DNA of 22,885 nt, taken from NCBI GenBank assembly GCA_038231495.1, contig JBBRLG010000041.1, positions 1-22,885 on the forward strand. The letters are read 5' to 3'. Origin of the DNA: JBBRLG01 sp038231495. GTDB taxonomy: Bacteria; Planctomycetota; Planctomycetia; Gemmatales; Gemmataceae. The position numbers and the translations under genes are program-made. Positions 14,705-21,339 of this stretch are shown in pieces. The notes under the pieces were generated by a model, which saw nothing but the letters and a program-made list of their open reading frames with translations, was not told where the DNA came from and did not search any database. Every line of letters starts with the position of its first letter. Positions within the stretch are counted from its first letter, which is position 1.

Positions 14705-15721
14705 ATGCGGATCGCGCTCGACGCGATGGGCGGCGACCACGCCCCGGGGCCGATCGTCGCCGGTGCGCTCCAGGCCGTCGCCGCCGACCCGGAGCTGCGC
14801 GTCGTCCTCGTCGGCGACCAGGCCCAACTCGAACCCCTCATCGCCGGGGAAACGGCCAACCGCGACCGCATCGACCTGTTCCACTGCACCCAGGTCGTCG
14901 GCATGGAAGAGACGCCCGTCGTCGCGCTGCGCAAGAAGCCCGACAACTCCATCAGCCGTTGCTGGGGTCTGCTCGCCCAGGGCAAGGTGGAAGGCATCGT
15001 CAGTGCCGGCAACACCGGCGCGATGGTCGCCGGCGGCTTGTTCCTCAAGCGTTTCCTCAAAAACATCTCGCGGCCCGGCATCGCCACCGTGATGCCGACG
15101 CTCAAGGGGCCGAGCATCCTGCTCGACGTGGGCGCCAACATCAGCCCCAAGGCCGAGCACCTTTACCAGTACGGCGTCATGGGCAGCATTTTCGCCCGCT
15201 ACATTCTTCAGAAGCCGCGGCCGACGATTGGCCTGATGAACGTCGGCTCGGAGGAGGCGAAAGGCCACGACCTGGCCAAGGAGACGCACGCGCTGTTCAA
15301 CGCCAGCCCGCTGAAGGAACAGTTCATCGGCAACATCGAGGGCCGCGACATCAACCGCGGCACCGCGGACGTGATTGTCTGCGACGGCTTCGTCGGCAAC
15401 GTGGTCCTGAAGGTCTGCGAGGGCGTCTTCGACTTCCTTATGAAGGTGACCTACAAGGAGATCACGGAGGCGCTGGACGTGGAGAAGGTGAAGGGCCAGC
15501 AGGCGCTGCAAGCGCTGATGAGCCGTTACGACTACAGCGCGTTCGGTGGCGCACCGCTTTTGGGCATCGACGGCATTTGCATCATCTGTCACGGCAGTTC
15601 CGGCGACCGGGCGATCAAGAACGCCCTGGCCGTGGCGGCGAAGTACGCCCGCGCGCATCTGAACGAGTTGATCGTCGAGGAGTTGGAATCGATGCCGAAT
15701 GCCGCGACGAGTGAAGGATAA
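14705..15721 (+). CDS. plsX: Phosphate acyltransferase PlsX
   Basis: PlsX converts acyl-ACP and phosphate to acyl-phosphate, the acyl donor for PlsY in phospholipid synthesis. The 338-aa length is standard. Conserved blocks are present: A-L-D-A-M-G-G-D (4-11), S-A-G-N-T-G-A (100-106), L-L-D-V-G-A-N (139-145), N-V-G-S-E-E-A-K-G (179-187), D-G-F-V-G-N (227-232), and Y-D-Y-S-A-F-G-G-A-P-L-L-G (275-287) with C-H-G-S-S after it. It is the second gene of the rpmF transcript. In many bacteria fabH follows; here a 59-codon ORF in the same frame follows after 30 nt, then fabD. Confidence 0.97.
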   Translation: MRIALDAMGGDHAPGPIVAGALQAVAADPELRVVLVGDQAQLEPLIAGETANRDRIDLFHCTQVVGMEETPVVALRKKPDNSISRCWGLLAQGKVEGIVSAGNTGAMVAGGLFLKRFLKNISRPGIATVMPTLKGPSILLDVGANISPKAEHLYQYGVMGSIFARYILQKPRPTIGLMNVGSEEAKGHDLAKETHALFNASPLKEQFIGNIEGRDINRGTADVIVCDGFVGNVVLKVCEGVFDFLMKVTYKEITEALDVEKVKGQQALQALMSRYDYSAFGGAPLLGIDGICIICHGSSGDRAIKNALAVAAKYARAHLNELIVEELESMPNAATSEG

Positions 15722-15751
15722 GGCGCCCGGCTACGAGGGCCGGCCAAGGAA

Positions 15752-15931
15752 ATGCCGGTCAAGGAGTCGCTCGGGACAGACCCAGACCAGTTGGAGCGCG
15801 ACGTGGCCGAGGCCGTCAAGCGAACCAAGGCGCTGATGCAGGACTTCAAGGAGGATTTCGGCCTCGCAGCCGAACTGCCCGACGACGCGGAAATTGAAAA
15901 GTCGATCCGGCAGAAGCTGACCGGGAAATGA
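15752..15931 (+). CDS. Small acidic helical protein, 59 aa, between plsX and fabD
   Basis: I do not recognise this family. The frame opens at ATG 15752, 30 nt after the plsX stop, and ends at TGA 15929-15931. AAGGA overlaps the position just before the ATG, so the spacing is tight. The peptide is highly charged and predicted helical (D-Q-L-E-R-D-V-A-E-A-V-K-R-T-K-A-L-M-Q-D), with an acidic C-terminal half and no Cys. Codons favour G/C at the third position like the neighbours, which supports real coding. A hairpin follows the stop. It might assist acyl-carrier handling or be a spurious ORF; co-transcription with plsX is likely. Confidence 0.6.
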   Translation: MPVKESLGTDPDQLERDVAEAVKRTKALMQDFKEDFGLAAELPDDAEIEKSIRQKLTGK

Positions 15932-15935
15932 GACA

Positions 15936-15969
15936 GGGCCGGCCTGTGTCGCCCATACACAGCCGGCCC
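15936..15969 (+). terminator. Hairpin after the 59-aa ORF
   Basis: GGGCCGGCCTGTGT (15936-15949) pairs with ACACAGCCGGCCC (15957-15969) with one bulged base and a 7-nt loop. No T tract follows, so it may be a weak or factor-assisted terminator separating rpmF-plsX from fabD. Confidence 0.45.
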
Positions 15970-16063
15970 CGCGTTCTGCCGGCGTATACTGGGTAGAGGT
16001 TCTGTTCGACAACTCTGTCATGGCCCGGCAACGCTTGCTGCTGATCGCGTGAGGTACTGGATC

Positions 16064-17098
16064 ATGAATCAATCGACCTCTGAGAGTATTAGCTGCCGTC
16101 TTGTCGCTGAATTCGACGACGACGCCACTGCTCCCGTCGCCGCCAATCAGTCTTTATCGCCTCGATCCCGACACTTCCCAGTGGGACATGCCGTGCCAGC
16201 GACAGCCTTTCTGTTTCCCGGGCAGGGTTCGCAGTTCGTCGGAATGGGCAAGGTCCACTGCGATAGGTTTCCCGCAGCCCGCCAGGTGTTCGAGGAGGCG
16301 AGCGCTGTTCTCGGCTACGACCTCCTTGAAGTCTGTGCCAACGGTCCCGTCGAACGGCTGAACTCCACCGTCGTCAGCCAGCCGGCCATCTTCGTCGCCA
16401 GCCTCGCCGCCCTCGAAGCGTTGCGCGCCACAAAATCCGATGTGGCAGCGACCGTCGTCGCAGCCGCCGGCTTGAGTCTTGGGGAATACACCGCGCTCGT
16501 CTTCGCCGGCGCGCTCAGTTTCGCCGACGGTTTGCGTGTGGTGCAAAAGCGCGGCGCGGCGATGCAGGCGGCGGCGGACGCCAGTTCCGGGGCAATGGTC
16601 AGCGTCCTCGGCCTGGAACAGGCGCAGGTCGAAGAACTGTGCTCAAAAGCCTCCGCAGCGGGTAAGGTCCAGATTGCGAACCTGCTCTGTCCGGGCAACA
16701 TCGTCGTTTCCGGCGAGCGCTCCGGCTGCGACGCGCTTGAAAAACTGGTCGAAGGGGCGGGGGCACGGACGGTTCGATTGGCGGTCGCCGGGGCGTTCCA
16801 CACCGACCTGATGAAACCCGCGGACGCCCGCCTGGCGGAGGCACTCGCCACCGTCGAAATAATGCCGCCGCGGGTGCCGGTCTGGTCCAACGTCGATGCC
16901 CAACCCCACACCAGCCCGGCGGAGATTCGCAGCCTGTTGGTGCAGCAGGTGGTGCAGCCGGTGTTGTGGGAACAAACTACGCGCGGCCTGCTGACGGCGG
17001 GCGTGGAACGGTTCTTCGAGATCGGGCCGGGCCGTGTGCTGGCCGGCCTGTTGAAGCGCGTGCAGCGTCAGGTGGATTTTCAGAACGTGGGTGCGTGA
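16064..17098 (+). CDS. fabD: Malonyl-CoA:ACP transacylase
   Basis: FabD loads malonate from CoA onto ACP for chain elongation. Seen from ATG 16064 (344 aa): F-P-G-Q-G-S-Q (51-57), nucleophile S138 in A-A-G-L-S-L-G-E-Y, Arg R163 (Q-K-R-G-A-A-M-Q), catalytic H246 in G-A-F-H-T-D-L-M, and S-G-E-R region near 217. The usual G-H-S-L-G is G-L-S-L-G here, i.e. the His before the nucleophile is Leu; the catalytic His is retained. About 45 residues precede the conserved core, longer than E. coli FabD (309 aa). The start could lie later (GTG 16181 or 16193), but no good ribosome site is seen there. It is followed by a 30-bp inverted repeat, then acpP-fabF. Confidence 0.93.
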   Translation: MNQSTSESISCRLVAEFDDDATAPVAANQSLSPRSRHFPVGHAVPATAFLFPGQGSQFVGMGKVHCDRFPAARQVFEEASAVLGYDLLEVCANGPVERLNSTVVSQPAIFVASLAALEALRATKSDVAATVVAAAGLSLGEYTALVFAGALSFADGLRVVQKRGAAMQAAADASSGAMVSVLGLEQAQVEELCSKASAAGKVQIANLLCPGNIVVSGERSGCDALEKLVEGAGARTVRLAVAGAFHTDLMKPADARLAEALATVEIMPPRVPVWSNVDAQPHTSPAEIRSLLVQQVVQPVLWEQTTRGLLTAGVERFFEIGPGRVLAGLLKRVQRQVDFQNVGA

Positions 17099-17105
17099 GT
17101 TGGAA

Positions 17106-17192
17106 TTGGCGAGCCGGGAGCGTTAGCGACCGGAGGTTGGTCCGCGTTAGCGACCGGAGAAACTCCGGTCGCTAACGCTCCCGGCTCGCCAA
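17106..17192. repeat. 30-bp inverted repeat after fabD
   Basis: Arms 17106-17135 and 17163-17192 are perfect complements. The 27-nt centre holds a partial direct copy of the arm (GCGTTAGCGACCGGAG at 17144-17159). One arm also occurs at 5776-5807 after gpsA. It probably ends the fabD transcript and is a member of a dispersed family. Confidence 0.9.
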
Positions 17193-17386
17193 AGCCCTTT
17201 CCTTTCGCCCCCGCGATCCATAACTTTTCATATTACGCCCGCGCGGCGCGCAGTGCAGGTTGCCCAGATTGCCGCCCGGGTCGAAAGTGCTTGCCCGGCA
17301 CTCGTCTGCTATGGTACCTACACCGGAAGGGCCGGTTCCTTGGTGGGCGCCGGATGTCTTTCCTTTACTGAGTTTTATGTTCGAGT

Positions 17387-17405
17387 TGGGAGGTCTCCCA
17401 CCGTG
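17387..17405 (+). promoter_or_regulatory. acpP ribosome-binding site within a small hairpin
   Basis: The Shine-Dalgarno GGGAGG (17388-17393), 9 nt before the GTG start at 17403, overlaps TGGGA (17387-17391), which pairs with TCCCA (17396-17400) around a GGTC loop. This decides the acpP start and could modulate its translation; the stem is only 5 bp. Confidence 0.5.
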
Positions 17406-17645
17406 GCTTCCGTTGAAGAACGTGTCATTGACATCGTCTGCGAGAACCTGGGCGTCAACAAAGAACAGGTGACGCGGGCCACCTCCTTCCAGGAGGACGT
17501 CGGCGCCGACTCGCTCGACATCGTCGAGCTGGTCATGGAGTTGGAGGAGGAGTTCGAGATCACCATCCCGGACGACCAGGCTGAGAAGATCAAGACGGTC
17601 GGCGAAGCGATCGACTACATCGAGCGGGAGCAAGGCAAGAAATGA
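17403..17645 (+). CDS. acpP: Acyl carrier protein
   Basis: An 80-residue, very acidic protein. E-D-V-G-A-D36-S37-L38-D-I-V-E-L is the phosphopantetheine attachment motif, with Ser37 carrying the prosthetic group. Helix III and the C-terminus (T-V-G-E-A-I-D-Y-I-E) match AcpP. The start is GTG 17403, set by GGGAGG and by the family N-terminus (V-E-E-R-V-I-D-I-V); longer frames reaching 17253 add unrelated sequence. The stop overlaps the fabF start (ATGA, 17642-17645), so the two are translationally coupled. It carries growing acyl chains for FabD, FabF and PlsX, all in this window. Confidence 0.97.
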   Translation: MASVEERVIDIVCENLGVNKEQVTRATSFQEDVGADSLDIVELVMELEEEFEITIPDDQAEKIKTVGEAIDYIEREQGKK

Positions 17646-18877
17646 CCCGACGCGTCGCGATCACGGGCCTGGGCACGGTCAACTCGCTCTGTTCGGACGT
17701 ACCCGGTTACTGGCAGGCGCTCCTGGCTGGCAAGAGCGGCATCGGCCCGATCGAGCAGTTCGACACGACCGCCTTCAAGGTGCGGTTCGGCGGGGAGGTT
17801 AAAAACTTCACCCCCGAAGTCGCGCTCGGTGCCAAGACCGCGCGCCGCCTGGACCGGTTCGCGCAGTTCGCCCTGATCGCGGCTCATGCCGCGGTCAAGG
17901 AAAGCGGCCTGGACTTCTCGAAGGAAGACCCCTTCCGCTGCGGCGTGATCTTCGGCAGCGGTATCGGCGGCATCGGCGAGTTCGAGGAGCAGCACAAGCG
18001 CTTCCTCGAAGGCGGTCCGAGTCGCATCAGCCCGTTCGTCATTCCCAAGATGATCGCCAACTCGGCGTCGGGCAACATCTCGATCGAGTTCGGCCTGAGC
18101 GGGCCGAACACGGCGATCTCGACGGCGTGCGCCACGGCGGCGCACTGCCTCGGCGACGCGCTGCGGGCGATCCAGTGGGGTTACGCCGACGTCATGCTGG
18201 CGGGCGGTTCTGAAGCCGGCATCACGCCGATGGGTTTGGGCGGCTTCATCACGGCCCGCGCCCTGTCGTCGCGCAACGACAGTCCGACGACGGCGAGCCG
18301 GCCGTTCGATAAGGAGCGCGACGGCTTCGTGCTGAGCGAGGGGGCGGGCATCGTCGTGTTGGAAGAATACGAGCGCGCGAAAAAGCGCGGCGCGCCGATC
18401 TACGGCGAACTGCTCGGCTGCGGCAACACGGCAGACGCGTACCACATTACGGCCCCGCACCCCGCCGGCGCGGGCGCGGCCCAGGCGATGCGCTTCGCGA
18501 TGCAGGACGCCAAGATCAACCCGCAAGACGTGCAGTACGTCAACGCCCACGGCACCAGCACGCCGCTGGGCGACGAGGCGGAGACGAAGGCGATCAAGAG
18601 CGTATTCGGCGACCACGCCAAGAAGCTGGCGATCAGCAGTACCAAGAGCATGATCGGCCACCTGCTCGGCGCGAGCGGCGCGGTAGAGTTGATCGCCACG
18701 GTGCTGTCGCTGAAGCACCAGGTCGTCCACCCGACGATCAACTATCACACGCCCGACCCGGAATGTGACCTGGATTACGTTCCCAATACGGCGCGCGACA
18801 TGCCGTTGAAGTACGCCATTTCCAACAGCTTCGGCTTCGGCGGGCACAACTGCTGCCTCGTCGCCGGGGCGATCTGA
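17642..18877 (+). CDS. fabF: 3-oxoacyl-ACP synthase II
   Basis: FabF condenses malonyl-ACP with acyl-ACP to extend fatty acids. The 411-aa length is standard. The catalytic triad is complete: C163 in S-T-A-C-A-T-A-A-H, H303 in V-N-A-H-G-T-S-T-P-L-G-D, and H340 in M-I-G-H-L-L-G-A-S-G-A, with K335 nearby. R-P-F-D-K-E-R-D-G-F-V-L-S-E-G-A-G (220-236) and the Gly-rich end N-S-F-G-F-G-G-H-N also fit. It is coupled to acpP by a 4-nt overlap. No fabG or fabH is adjacent. It could include a FabB-like role, but the sequence follows KAS II. Confidence 0.97.
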   Translation: MTRRVAITGLGTVNSLCSDVPGYWQALLAGKSGIGPIEQFDTTAFKVRFGGEVKNFTPEVALGAKTARRLDRFAQFALIAAHAAVKESGLDFSKEDPFRCGVIFGSGIGGIGEFEEQHKRFLEGGPSRISPFVIPKMIANSASGNISIEFGLSGPNTAISTACATAAHCLGDALRAIQWGYADVMLAGGSEAGITPMGLGGFITARALSSRNDSPTTASRPFDKERDGFVLSEGAGIVVLEEYERAKKRGAPIYGELLGCGNTADAYHITAPHPAGAGAAQAMRFAMQDAKINPQDVQYVNAHGTSTPLGDEAETKAIKSVFGDHAKKLAISSTKSMIGHLLGASGAVELIATVLSLKHQVVHPTINYHTPDPECDLDYVPNTARDMPLKYAISNSFGFGGHNCCLVAGAI

Positions 18878-18887
18878 GCCGATTGTT

Positions 18888-18934
18888 TTGCCGCTTGGGG
18901 TTTTGCGGTGCGACCGAATGGCCGCAAGGGGCAA
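18888..18934. repeat. Degenerate GCCGCTTGCGGC family copy
   Basis: TTGCCGCTTGGGG at the left and GCCGCAAGGGGCAA at the right recall the arms of the perfect palindromes, but several positions have changed and the pairing is partial. It lies between fabF and the MoeB-like gene. Confidence 0.5.
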
Positions 18935-18949
18935 TCCCGGAACACCACC

Positions 18950-20143
18950 ATGCCATCCTCCCTTGACACCCTCCCCGCCCGCGCGGCGAACATGACCCTT
19001 TCGACGCAGGAAATCGCCCGCTACAGCCGGCACCTGATCATGCCCGAAGTCGGCATGGAGGGCCAGAAACGCCTCAAGGCGTCGTCGATCCTCCTGATCG
19101 GCGCGGGCGGCCTCGGCTCGCCGCTCGGCCTCTACCTCGCCGCCGCCGGTGTCGGCCGCCTCGGCCTCGTCGATTTCGACGTGGTGGACTTCAGCAACCT
19201 GCAACGGCAAGTCCTGCACGGCACCGCCGACGTGGGCCGGCCCAAGCTGCACTCGGCCAAGGACAGTCTGCAGCGGATCAACCCCGAAGTGCGCCTCGAC
19301 CTGTACGAGACGCACCTGACTTCCGCGAACGCCTTCGACATCCTGAAGCCGTACGACATCGTGATCGACGGCACGGACAACTTCCCGACGCGTTACCTCG
19401 TCAACGACGCCTGCGTGCTGCTCGGCAAGCCGAACGTGTATGGCAGCATCTTCCGCTTCGACGGCCAGGCGTCGGTGTTCTACCCCGGCCAGGGTCCGTG
19501 TTACCGCTGCCTCTACCCCGAACCGCCGCCGCCGGGCGAGGTGCCGAGTTGTGCCGAGGGCGGCGTGCTGGGCATCCTGCCGGGCCTGATCGGCTGCATC
19601 CAGGCGACGGAAGCGGTCAAGCTGCTGCTCGGCCAGGGTTCGCCGCTGGTGGGCCGGCTGCTGTTGTACGACGCGCTGCAAATGAGTTTCCGCGAGTTCA
19701 AGGTGCGGCGCAACCCGCAATGCCCGATCTGCGGCGACAACCCAACGATTAAGCAGTTGATTGATTACGAGCAGTTCTGCGGCATCCGCGGCCAGGAAGC
19801 GCCGGCCCCTGTTGCCGCAGGCGGGGCCAACGAGATCACGGTCGAGGAGTTGAAGAAACGCATTGACCGCCGCGAACCCGTGTACATCCTCGACGTGCGC
19901 AACCCGGAGGAATACCAGATTTGCAAGATCGCGGGCAGCACTCTCATCCCGCTGCCTTCCTTGCCGCAGCGCCTGAGTGAGTTGGACCGTGACAAGGAAA
20001 TGGTCGTTCACTGCAAGAGCGGCATGCGCAGCCAGAAGGCGATCCAGTTTTTGCGCGAACAGGGTTTCAAGAAATTGATCGACCTCAAGGGCGGTATCCT
20101 GGCCTGGGCCGACCGGATCGACCCGACGATGCCGAAGTATTAA
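18950..20143 (+). CDS. moeB: MoeB/ThiF-type adenylyltransferase fused to rhodanese
   Basis: A 397-aa two-domain protein. The E1-like domain has A-R-Y-S-R-H-L-I-M-P-E-V-G (23-35), ATP loop G51-A-G-G-L-G-S57, D-x-D-x-V strand, zinc pairs C184-Y-R-C187 and C258-P-I-C261, and acceptor C201 in S-C-A-E-G-G. The C-terminal rhodanese (about 292-390) has the active loop H-C355-K-S-G-M-R. Such fusions (MoeZ/MOCS3 type) adenylate the C-terminal Gly of a small sulfur carrier (MoaD, ThiS, CysO) and transfer sulfur for molybdopterin, thiamine, tRNA thiolation or cysteine synthesis. No carrier gene is adjacent, so the pathway is open; the symbol is by similarity. ATG 18992 is an alternative start. It precedes the selenoprotein candidate by 70 nt. 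Confidence 0.9.
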   Translation: MPSSLDTLPARAANMTLSTQEIARYSRHLIMPEVGMEGQKRLKASSILLIGAGGLGSPLGLYLAAAGVGRLGLVDFDVVDFSNLQRQVLHGTADVGRPKLHSAKDSLQRINPEVRLDLYETHLTSANAFDILKPYDIVIDGTDNFPTRYLVNDACVLLGKPNVYGSIFRFDGQASVFYPGQGPCYRCLYPEPPPPGEVPSCAEGGVLGILPGLIGCIQATEAVKLLLGQGSPLVGRLLLYDALQMSFREFKVRRNPQCPICGDNPTIKQLIDYEQFCGIRGQEAPAPVAAGGANEITVEELKKRIDRREPVYILDVRNPEEYQICKIAGSTLIPLPSLPQRLSELDRDKEMVVHCKSGMRSQKAIQFLREQGFKKLIDLKGGILAWADRIDPTMPKY

Positions 20144-20150
20144 AGTGCAT

Positions 20151-20198
20151 TTGCCGCTTGCGGCGTTGCGGTTCTTCCCGCAACGCCGCAAGCGGTAA
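20151..20198. repeat. GCCGCTTGCGGC palindrome, 21-nt arms
   Basis: Arms 20151-20171 and 20178-20198 pair at 20 of 21 positions around a 6-nt loop (TTCTTC). It separates the MoeB-rhodanese stop (20143) from the selenoprotein ribosome site (20202). Confidence 0.85.
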
Positions 20199-20213
20199 TT
20201 CGGAGAACCCCTC

Positions 20214-20570
20214 ATGCCCCCGACGATCGACTGGATGTACCACCGCCCCAGCTGAATGGGCTGCAAGAAGGCTCAAGGGTTCCTTGAGGCGAACGAGGTC
20301 GCAGCCGCCCGCGAAGTGATCGACGCCCGCAAGGTGCGTTTCGGCCGAGCCGAGGCGTTAAAGCTGGCGAAGGGCGTCCGCAAGGTTGTGGCGGGCAAGG
20401 GCAAGAAGGTCGTCGTGTTTGACATGCAGGCCGACCCGCCAAACGACGACACGCTGGCCGCCCACCTCCTGGGACCGAGCGGCAACCTCAAAGCGCCGAC
20501 GTTACGCGTCGGCGACACGTTGCTTGTGGGCTACGCGGAAGAGGCGTATAAACAAGTGCTGGGCGGGTAG
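20214..20570 (+). CDS. Candidate selenoprotein, thioredoxin-fold (ArsC/Spx-like), UGA as Sec
   Basis: Read from ATG 20214 the frame is M-P-P-T-I-D-W-M-Y-H-R-P-S, then TGA (20253-20255), then M-G-C-K-K-A-Q-G-F-L-E-A and on to the stop at 20570, 118 residues if TGA is selenocysteine. Spx/ArsC/glutaredoxin-like proteins have strand, Y-x-x-P-x-C-x-x-C-K-K-A, helix; the TGA replaces the first Cys, giving U14-M-G-C17. The C-terminal L-K-A-P-T-L-R-V-G-D-T-L-L-V-G-Y is the cis-Pro segment of the thioredoxin fold. GGAGA (20202-20206) is 7 nt before ATG 20214, while the ATG after the TGA (20256) has no ribosome site. A SECIS-like hairpin follows. The reading loses its redox motif if started at 20256. 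A pseudogene with a nonsense mutation is the alternative. Likely a thiol/selenol oxidoreductase; substrate unknown. Confidence 0.8.
20259..20306 (+). promoter_or_regulatory. Bacterial SECIS-like element
   Basis: CTCAAGG (20272-20278), loop GTT (20279-20281), CCTTGAG (20282-20288) form a perfect 7-bp stem inside the coding region. The loop starts 23 nt after the TGA and its first base is G, matching the general rule for bacterial SECIS hairpins read by SelB. GGCTGC (20259-20264) and GCAGCC (20301-20306) may close a wider outer stem. Confidence 0.7.
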
Positions 20571-20589
20571 CCTGTCGAGGAACTTTTCC

Positions 20590-21336
20590 ATGTCCGCGAT
20601 TTCAACCAGCCACCGCGCGGCTTCGCCGCCGCCGCAACTGCCACTCTACCGCTTCACGCCGGAACAATTCCAGCGTTTGATCGCGTCCGACGTTTTGGCT
20701 CCCAACCAAGTTGTCGAACTGCACGACGGCCAAATCGTCGTCCGCAACAACGGGACGCTGCCCCCGCTGCGGTTCACCGTGAAGCAGTACCAGCGCATGA
20801 TTACGTTGGACATCGTGTCGGAACACCCTCCTAATGAATTACTCGACGGCTGGATCGTCACGAAAATGCCACGCAACCCACCTCACGACTCGGCGATTTA
20901 CCACACTCACATGGCGCTGATCCGCCGATTGCCGCCGGAGTGGATTTGTCGCAATCAGTCCGGCGCAACGACCGACGACAGCCAACCCGAACCCGATTTG
21001 GCCGTCGTACAAGGGCCGCCGGAACGGTATGACGATCACCACCCGACTGCTGTGGAAACGGCGCTCGTGATCGAAGTCTCAAATACTACTCTCCACCGGG
21101 ATCGCAGTTTCAAAGGCCCGCTGTATGCGCGAGCCGGAATTGCTGCCTATTGGATCGTGAATGTAATTGACGGTCAGGTCGAAGTGTACACCGACCCGGT
21201 GACAACCGACGCGGAGTCCGCCTACGGACACCGACAAGAATATCGGGGCACGGACAGTGTCCCTCTCACCGTCGGTGGAAGGGAACTCGCGCCCATCCTG
21301 GTGCAAGATTTGCTGCCGCGCCGGGTGCAGACTTGA
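20590..21336 (+). CDS. Uma2-family (DUF820) putative PD-(D/E)xK protein with duplicated N-terminus
   Basis: A 248-residue member of the Uma2 family, abundant in cyanobacteria and planctomycetes and predicted to have a restriction-endonuclease fold. Candidate catalytic residues: D136 in P-E-P-D-L-A-V-V, E162 in L-V-I-E-V-S, and K175 in R-S-F-K-G-P-L-Y-A, followed by A-Y-W-I-V-N and G-Q-V-E-V-Y. The N-terminal unit occurs twice: Y-R-F-T-P-E-Q-F-Q-R-L-I (20-31) and L-R-F-T-V-K-Q-Y-Q-R-M-I (60-71), each followed by V/N-E-L-H/L-D-G-x-I-V. ATG 20590 has GAGGAA 8 nt upstream. It starts 19 nt after the selenoprotein gene and may be co-transcribed with it. Biological role unknown. Confidence 0.85.
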   Translation: MSAISTSHRAASPPPQLPLYRFTPEQFQRLIASDVLAPNQVVELHDGQIVVRNNGTLPPLRFTVKQYQRMITLDIVSEHPPNELLDGWIVTKMPRNPPHDSAIYHTHMALIRRLPPEWICRNQSGATTDDSQPEPDLAVVQGPPERYDDHHPTAVETALVIEVSNTTLHRDRSFKGPLYARAGIAAYWIVNVIDGQVEVYTDPVTTDAESAYGHRQEYRGTDSVPLTVGGRELAPILVQDLLPRRVQT

Positions 21337-21339
21337 CCC

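Noticed and set aside
13810..15714. 634-codon open frame on the plus strand
   Set aside because: It runs antisense to the HIT gene and then out of frame through rpmF and plsX, starting inside a palindrome; no domain.
17615..20266. 883-codon open frame on the minus strand
   Set aside because: It lies opposite fabF and the MoeB-rhodanese gene, which have full catalytic motifs; its translation is Arg/Ala/Asp-rich without any domain, typical of GC-rich antisense frames.
20256..20570. A 104-aa ORF starting at the ATG directly after the TGA
   Set aside because: It has no ribosome site and lacks the first strand and first redox residue of its own fold; the reading from 20214 through TGA explains the sequence better.
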